From a virus, in IMG/VR virus record IMGVR_UViG_3300034096_000868, positions 1 through 64,000 of that record: a stretch of 64,000 nt of DNA; one strand, written 5' to 3'. Both the position numbers and the translations under genes were made by a program. This document shows positions 60,308 through 64,000 of this stretch, in pieces. Under the pieces are notes generated by a model, which saw only the letters and a list, made by a program, of their open reading frames with translations, did no database searches and had not been told where the DNA came from. Positions within the stretch are counted from its first letter, which is position 1. Each line of letters begins with the position of its first letter.

Positions 60308-60853
60308 ATGGGAACAAGAAATTTAACAATGGTTATTAACCAAGAAGGAGAAAAGAAAGTAGCACAATACGGACAATGGGATGGTTATCCATCTGGAGTT
60401 GGGGTAGGTGTTCTTAAATTCCTTAAAGACAAAGAGGTGTTTGAAAAATTCAAAGTCAACTTATCTAAAGTGAGATTTTTAGATGAAGAAGGTGTTGATA
60501 AGGAATTTATTGAAAGCTACAATAAAAATGCTCCACAATGGAGCAATGAACCAGACAACAGAACCGAAGAACAAAAACGTTGGTTTTCTACTTATTGCAA
60601 TCGTGATTTAGCAGAAGAAGTTTTAACCAATATCGCCAACTCTACTGACAAAGAAATTGTTTTAATGGATAGAGAAAACACCGCAAAAGGTGATGGATGG
60701 GTAGAATATTCGTATGTTATAAACTTGAAAGAAAATACGCTTGGCGTTTATGGACACATTGACCAAGAGCCAATGAAAGTTTACAAACTTGATGAACTAC
60801 CTGAAGAAGATGTTTTCGTTTCTGAATTGGAAGGAGTTGAAGAAGAAGATTAA
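60308..60853 (+). CDS. Conserved phage/cassette hypothetical protein, 181 aa
   Basis: MGTRNLTMVINQEGEKKVAQ with QYGQWDGYPSGVGVGVLKFL (1-45) is the signature of a widespread, uncharacterised protein family of phages, plasmids and gene cassettes (MGTRxLTxVxxxGExKVAQYGQWDGYPSGxG). The C-terminal part is acidic (DELPEEDVFVSELEGVEEED). The gene has an unusually long leader (92 bases from the right box) and its cassette ends are complementary over a longer stretch than others. Confidence 0.75.
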   Translation: MGTRNLTMVINQEGEKKVAQYGQWDGYPSGVGVGVLKFLKDKEVFEKFKVNLSKVRFLDEEGVDKEFIESYNKNAPQWSNEPDNRTEEQKRWFSTYCNRDLAEEVLTNIANSTDKEIVLMDRENTAKGDGWVEYSYVINLKENTLGVYGHIDQEPMKVYKLDELPEEDVFVSELEGVEEED

Positions 60854-60854
60854 A

Positions 60855-60922
60855 AAGAGCGTGGGCGGATTTTTTCTTTTTCTTTCTCACGAAAGTTCAA
60901 TCGAAGCACGTCTGCCCACTTT
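60855..60922. repeat. Additional inverted repeat at cassette end
   Basis: GTGGGCGGA and TCTGCCCAC form a stem around a pyrimidine-rich 45-base loop (TTTTTTCTTTTTCTTTCT), which itself complements AAAAAGAAAAAGAAAAAAT in the leader at about 60258-60276. TCAATCGAAGCACGTCTGCC is repeated with one change at 58783-58802. These are likely remains of earlier sites or a terminator. Confidence 0.45.
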
Positions 60923-60926
60923 CATA

Positions 60927-61056
60927 TAACGGCATTGGGCTAAACGCAGTAGGGGTTTCCTACCTGTAAAGATGGAATGGCAGACAATTCAAGTTTAACT
61001 TTGTTCTTGATTGTTTGGACGACATCCCCCTATTGCGTTTTAACCCATGTTATAAG
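60927..61056. other. attC-like recombination site H
   Basis: TAACGGCATTGGGCTAAACGC pairs over two arms with GCGTTTTAACCCATG and AGTAGGGG with CCCCCTA, right box GTTATAAG at 61049-61056. It separates the 181-aa gene from the ORF-less cassette. Confidence 0.75.
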
Positions 61057-61160
61057 TCTGGTGGCGGGGCGTAGTGATTAAGGTAACAATAAGGGCAGAG
61101 TAAACTGCACAAACCCTAAATTAAATCCACTACCATTAATGCCCGCCACTTGCTTATAAC
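61049..61160. mobile_element. ORF-less cassette
   Basis: Between the right box of site H and the left box of site I are only about 100 bases with no meaningful ORF. Its ends are the longest arm pair in the array: GTTATAAGTCTGGTGGCGGG and CCCGCCACTTGCTTATAAC. It could be a deleted cassette, a spacer, or a carrier of a promoter or small RNA, but no TAnnTTTG box is seen inside. Confidence 0.6.
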
Positions 61161-61248
61161 GGTTGGGTGTATGAGAAGGTTTGCTTGTAGAAACTTTCAA
61201 ATTACAACTGAACTTAATAGCAAACTTTCTTATACACTTTGTTATGTG
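61157..61248. other. attC-like recombination site I
   Basis: TAACGGTTGGGTGTATGAGAAG continues to GGTTTGC, pairing with GCAAACTTTCTTATACAC, right box GTTATGTG at 61241-61248. Loop about 35 bases. Confidence 0.75.
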
Positions 61249-61270
61249 TTGTTTTTAAATTAAATAAAAT

Positions 61271-61498
61271 ATGGAAACAGGAAATTTAATTAAATCAACC
61301 AATTTCAACACAACACCATATTGGGTTGTAAAATGTGATAATTCAAATTTAATTGGTAATAGAAATGGTGAATTACCAATAGACCCTTTGAGTTTTAATT
61401 TTCATCCTTGGTCTATCTTAGAAAACAGAACGGTTAAATTTGAATTGGTTGAAATTGGTAGTGATGATAGATTGAAATGGTATGCTCGTCTAAAATGA
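61271..61498 (+). CDS. Cassette protein, 75 aa, unknown
   Basis: A small beta-rich protein (PYWVVKCDNSNLIGNRNGEL, RTVKFELVEIGSDDRLKWYA) that looks like a single barrel domain. Its TGA stop (61496-61498) is 4 bases before site J. No family recognised. Confidence 0.62.
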   Translation: METGNLIKSTNFNTTPYWVVKCDNSNLIGNRNGELPIDPLSFNFHPWSILENRTVKFELVEIGSDDRLKWYARLK

Positions 61499-61502
61499 CA
61501 CA

Positions 61503-61584
61503 TAACGTTTTGCAGATAAGCGAAGGCACAAATAGCGTTGGCTTTAGCGAGGAATTTGGGCTTTTGCTTATGTGCTGTTAGCAG
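61503..61584. other. attC-like recombination site J
   Basis: TAACGTTTTGCAGATAAGCGAAG and the opposing CTTTTGCTTATGTGC form the arms, loop AGCGTTGGCTTTAGCG resembles those of sites 1 and E, right box GTTAGCAG at 61577-61584. It is the last complete site; only a TAACG box remains at 61868. Confidence 0.74.
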
Positions 61585-61624
61585 TAGGTTTTTTAACTAA
61601 TTATAAATTTAAAATAAATACAAA

Positions 61625-61858
61625 ATGGAAAATCAAGAAGTATTAAAATTCACTTGGAAAAAAGGAATTAAAGAAGTAAAACCTGCACACCCAATGGTTC
61701 AAAATTGGATGTTTACAGAAGAAACAGAAGAACAAGCAAGTTTAGCACATTATATGGCTGTTGTTGCTGAAAAGAATGGATTAACGGCAAATGATTTGCA
61801 ACACTTATTCCCTGCTGTCCTTCGGATGTTGAAAGATAGTTCAGCGTGGTCTAAGTAA
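61625..61858 (+). CDS. Last cassette protein, 77 aa, unknown
   Basis: A helical small protein (EETEEQASLAHYMAVVAEKN, DLQHLFPAVLRMLKDSSAWS) with an N-terminal beta hairpin. Its cassette ends are GTTAGCAGTAGGTTTT and AAACTTACTGCTAAC. It is the payload nearest to the recombinase gene. Function unknown. Confidence 0.62.
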   Translation: MENQEVLKFTWKKGIKEVKPAHPMVQNWMFTEETEEQASLAHYMAVVAEKNGLTANDLQHLFPAVLRMLKDSSAWSK

Positions 61859-61922
61859 ACTTACTGCTAACGTGTATATGTATTCAATACTCACAATTTA
61901 TTAATAATCAAAAATATATATT

Positions 61923-62756
61923 ATGGATTTTCTAAAGTATCAAAATAAATTTAGAATTGATTTAGATTTAAAATATTCTAATTCTTTGCAAACTAGAAAT
62001 AATTATTTTTCTTGTGTTGTTAATTTTTTACAACATTTTAAAAATGAAAAAGAGCCTAAATCAATAAGTACTGATTCTATTAAATTATATTTGCTTTCTT
62101 TTAAAACTATAAATACTCGTAGAGCAAACTTATGTGCAATAAAAGCATTTTACAAGCTAACTGTGAATATGCCTAATAAAATAGATAGAGTTCCTTTTCC
62201 TCAAAAAGAAAGAAGATTACCTATTATTATAGATCAAATTGATGTACAGAAAATGTTTGATGTGTGTTCCAACTTGAAACACAAGTGTGTAATGGCAGTT
62301 CTCTATGGTACTGGAGTGAGAATATCCGAATTAATAGGCATTAAATTAAGTGATATTAGAAGAAATGAAAAGACTATTAGAATAATAGGCAAGGGGAATA
62401 AAGAAAGATTTGTGCCACTAAATGATAGCCTACTTCAATTAATAACAAATTATTGGAGAGAATATAAAACTAAAATATGGTTGTTTGAAAATGATTTATC
62501 ACATACTCAATATAGCAAAAGAAGTGTTGGTTTGTTTTTAAAATCATTTAAAGAAAAAGCAAACATAAAAAGTCCAGTAAGTCCTCATAAATTCAGACAC
62601 TCACACGCTACTGCATTATTAGAGCAAGGAACAGATTTAAGAATCATACAAAAGGAACTTGGACATAACTCAATAAAAACAACCCAATTATATACTCATG
62701 TATCTACAAATATTATAAGTAAAATAAACTCACCATTAAACAATATAAACATATAA
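61923..62756 (+). CDS. XerC/D-type tyrosine recombinase, candidate cassette integrase
   Basis: 277 residues. N-terminal SAM-like core-binding domain (1-95). Catalytic domain with Arg in YGTGVRISELIGIKLSDI, the Lys hairpin IIGKGNKERFVPLN, HKFRHSHATALLEQGTDLRI (His-x-x-Arg-His), QKELGHNSIKTTQLYTHVS (second His and the nucleophile Tyr) and a SPLNNI tail. It lies 65 bases downstream of the last cassette gene and points away from the array, the topology of an integron integrase. The roughly 20-60 residue insertion that defines true integron integrases between the Lys hairpin and the HxxRH motif is missing (about 45 residues separate them). Alternatives: phage integration into the host chromosome, or genome dimer resolution. 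Confidence 0.85.
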   Translation: MDFLKYQNKFRIDLDLKYSNSLQTRNNYFSCVVNFLQHFKNEKEPKSISTDSIKLYLLSFKTINTRRANLCAIKAFYKLTVNMPNKIDRVPFPQKERRLPIIIDQIDVQKMFDVCSNLKHKCVMAVLYGTGVRISELIGIKLSDIRRNEKTIRIIGKGNKERFVPLNDSLLQLITNYWREYKTKIWLFENDLSHTQYSKRSVGLFLKSFKEKANIKSPVSPHKFRHSHATALLEQGTDLRIIQKELGHNSIKTTQLYTHVSTNIISKINSPLNNINI

Positions 62757-62758
62757 AA

Positions 62759-63055
62759 ATGAAACTAGCAAAACCAACAACTGCACTAACAGAGGTGCTT
62801 TATGAACTGCTCACAAAGAAAAGTATAAGCAATGCAGATTTGCCTTATATGTGGGGTTTCCGTTCAAGAATAAGCAATTTAACTACTAAGTATGGTATTC
62901 AGTTAAATTCTACTATGATAACTGCTAAAAATAAGCATGGTAGAGCTTATTCATACGTACAACATCAGTTAATGAAAAGAAAAGATGCTTTAAAAACCTA
63001 TAATAAACTTATAGGAAATGAAAAAAAAGAAATTATCAAATATTTTAAAAAATAA
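62759..63055 (+). CDS. Small putative HTH protein, 98 aa
   Basis: A basic protein whose first 60 residues (TEVLYELLTKKSISNADLPY, then FRSRISNLTTKYGIQL) look like a winged-helix or HTH domain, with a Lys-rich helical end. It starts 2 bases after the recombinase stop, so both are probably in one transcript. It could be a recombination directionality factor or a repressor; no closer family is seen. Confidence 0.55.
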   Translation: MKLAKPTTALTEVLYELLTKKSISNADLPYMWGFRSRISNLTTKYGIQLNSTMITAKNKHGRAYSYVQHQLMKRKDALKTYNKLIGNEKKEIIKYFKK

Positions 63056-63127
63056 CCGATAGGGTATAAAATCGTACTAAATCATATAATTAACACCCTT
63101 TAGGGTACAAACTAAAACAAACAAACT

Positions 63128-63796
63128 ATGCAATATCAAAGCAAAATAAACAATATCTTAGCTGATGTTATAAGAGGAACTAGAAACGAAATACAATACA
63201 CAATTACAGATGCTAATTATGATATTCACAATATATTTAATGGTAAAGTAACCCCAGAAATACTAGAAAAAACAAGCACTATTGATTATTTAATCAATGA
63301 ATCTTGTTCAGTATTTGGCATACAAGATAGAGAAGAAATATTTAGTCCATCTAGGAAAAGAGCTAGGGTATTAGCTAGACAAACTTGTATGTATTTGCTA
63401 GACAAATATAGAGCTGGAACTTTAGAGCAAATAGGTAGAATGTTTGGAGGTCGAGACCATTCAACAGTTATTCATAGCAAAAATGCAATTCAAAATATAA
63501 TTGATGTTGAAGATGCTTTTTATGATAAGGTTGCATTAGTAGAAGAGAGACTTGTTGAATACATGAACTCGTCTAATAAGGCAATAAATGTAACAGAATT
63601 AACGCCACCAAAACCACCTTTTAACATACATTTGCTTGTTGAAAAAATAAATCAAATTAGACATAAGCAATTATTTTCAGTAGACCCTGAATTAATAAAA
63701 TCTAGTAAAATTGAAAAAGGTACGTGTGATATAATTTTGTCTTTAATAAAAGAAATAAGTAATGAACAAGAGGCAACTATACTATCAAGCAAATAA
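63128..63796 (+). CDS. DnaA domain IV protein (stand-alone)
   Basis: 222 residues. Residues about 75-140 match the DNA-binding domain IV of DnaA: SPSRKRARVLARQTCMYLLD, TLEQIGRMFGGRDHSTVIHS, with the GGRDHSTV signature that reads the DnaA box. There is no AAA+ domain. The first 60 residues and the C-terminal 80 residues are helical and unrelated. It could bind the two DnaA boxes at 48846 and 49014, or compete with host DnaA. Upstream (63058-63110) is a short non-coding stretch with an ACCCTTTAGGGT palindrome. Confidence 0.8.
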   Translation: MQYQSKINNILADVIRGTRNEIQYTITDANYDIHNIFNGKVTPEILEKTSTIDYLINESCSVFGIQDREEIFSPSRKRARVLARQTCMYLLDKYRAGTLEQIGRMFGGRDHSTVIHSKNAIQNIIDVEDAFYDKVALVEERLVEYMNSSNKAINVTELTPPKPPFNIHLLVEKINQIRHKQLFSVDPELIKSSKIEKGTCDIILSLIKEISNEQEATILSSK

Positions 63797-64000
63797 AGAA
63801 CGAATAAAAGCAAAGCAAAGGGAATGGAGAGCTAAAAATCCAGACTTGGTATATGCAAGTAAAGTTCATTTTAGAGCAAAATATCAAAAAGAATTACATG
63901 ATGTTTACATTAAGGAAGTGCTAGTGAATAGAAAAGGATACAAACGCTCTGAAATAACTCCAGAACTTATCGAAATTCAAAGAAATATTATAAAACTAAG
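63762..64000 (+). CDS. Partial small basic protein, start only
   Basis: Starts MNKRQLYYQANKERIKAKQR, overlapping the previous gene by 35 bases, and runs off the window with about 79 residues visible. The YYQANKERIKAKQREW opening and SEITPELIEIQRNIIKL near the end are common in basic phage proteins of unknown function. C-terminus not available. Confidence 0.6.
   Translation, partial: MNKRQLYYQANKERIKAKQREWRAKNPDLVYASKVHFRAKYQKELHDVYIKEVLVNRKGYKRSEITPELIEIQRNIIKL

Larger units (their letters stand above)
56989..61872 (+). mobile_element. Integron-like gene-cassette array 2
   Basis: Ten cassettes in one direction separated by ten attC-like hairpins (57008, 57706, 58212, 58810, 59284, 59807, 60089, 60927, 61157, 61503), from the end of a resident gene to a final TAACG box at 61868, 51 bases before a tyrosine recombinase gene. 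ORFs are unrelated, mostly 68-207 aa, have no evident own promoters, and stop in or near the next site. One cassette has no ORF and one is shared with array 1. Inverted arms extend 14-20 bp from the boxes into each cassette. This is the layout of an integron cassette array, here inside a phage. Confidence 0.85.

Noticed and set aside
56989-61872. MITEs or insertion sequences as an explanation of the inverted ends
   Set aside because: No target-site duplications of fixed length, no transposase, ends differ from unit to unit while staying complementary within a unit, and units are directly adjacent.
1-64000. tRNA, tmRNA or rRNA genes
   Set aside because: No cloverleaf with T-arm consensus GTTCRAAT-type and acceptor pairing was seen on either strand while reading. 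A tRNAscan run would be decisive.

Overview
The window is most of the genome of a tailed double-stranded DNA phage that infects a Bacteroidota host. It is AT-rich and has no Shine-Dalgarno pattern. It uses Bacteroidota-type promoters (TTTG, 17-21 bases, TAnnTTTG) and carries families typical of Bacteroidota phages: a DUF3127 single-strand-binding protein, YopX, Rad52-like annealing protein and large polyvalent proteins. The portal, capsid and connector cluster with a giant tail protein and giant ejection-type proteins suggest a podovirus related to crAss-like phages. That placement is inference.

Layout. 1-528: leftward small genes. 659-8672: rightward phosphoesterase, RepL-like gene, candidate small terminase, large terminase and portal. 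8769-13872: leftward tail fibres, small membrane/lysis-type genes and Cys-rich structural proteins. 14081-16215: single-strand-binding protein and replication initiation genes. 16213-19631: cassette array 1. 20103-33838: scaffold, major capsid, connector/ring-type proteins, giant tail protein and two structural proteins. 33838-44623: two giant internal virion proteins separated by a GIY-YIG homing endonuclease. 44694-48770: leftward RuvC-like resolvase and a C5 DNA methyltransferase interrupted by an intein. 48820-50362: a 1.5 kb non-coding, origin-like region with two DnaA boxes, three 21-bp iterons and four palindromes. 50363-56991: small early genes, a hammerhead ribozyme, and a Rad52-type annealing protein plus PD-(D/E)XK exonuclease pair. 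56989-61872: cassette array 2. 61923-64000: tyrosine recombinase, a small putative HTH protein, a DnaA domain IV protein and a partial gene.

The outstanding feature is a pair of integron-like gene-cassette arrays. Sixteen attC-like imperfect hairpins (one a remnant) separate small promoterless ORFs whose stop codons run into the next site. One 291-bp cassette occurs in both arrays, and its copies diverge exactly at the AAC boxes, as expected of site-specific movement. In all 15 complete cassettes the right GTT box and the next left AAC box belong to inverted repeats of about 14-20 bp with a conserved G.T wobble at position 11-12. A XerC/D-type tyrosine recombinase directly follows array 2 and is the obvious candidate enzyme, but it lacks the extra domain that defines integron integrases. 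The sites look inverted relative to the cassette ORFs. Payloads include two orphan DNA methyltransferases, a YopX protein, an ASCH protein and small Zn-finger proteins.

Other notable elements are a complete type I hammerhead ribozyme in the early operon, promoter-leader-terminator units in front of several genes, and an intein whose +1 residue is the methyltransferase catalytic cysteine.
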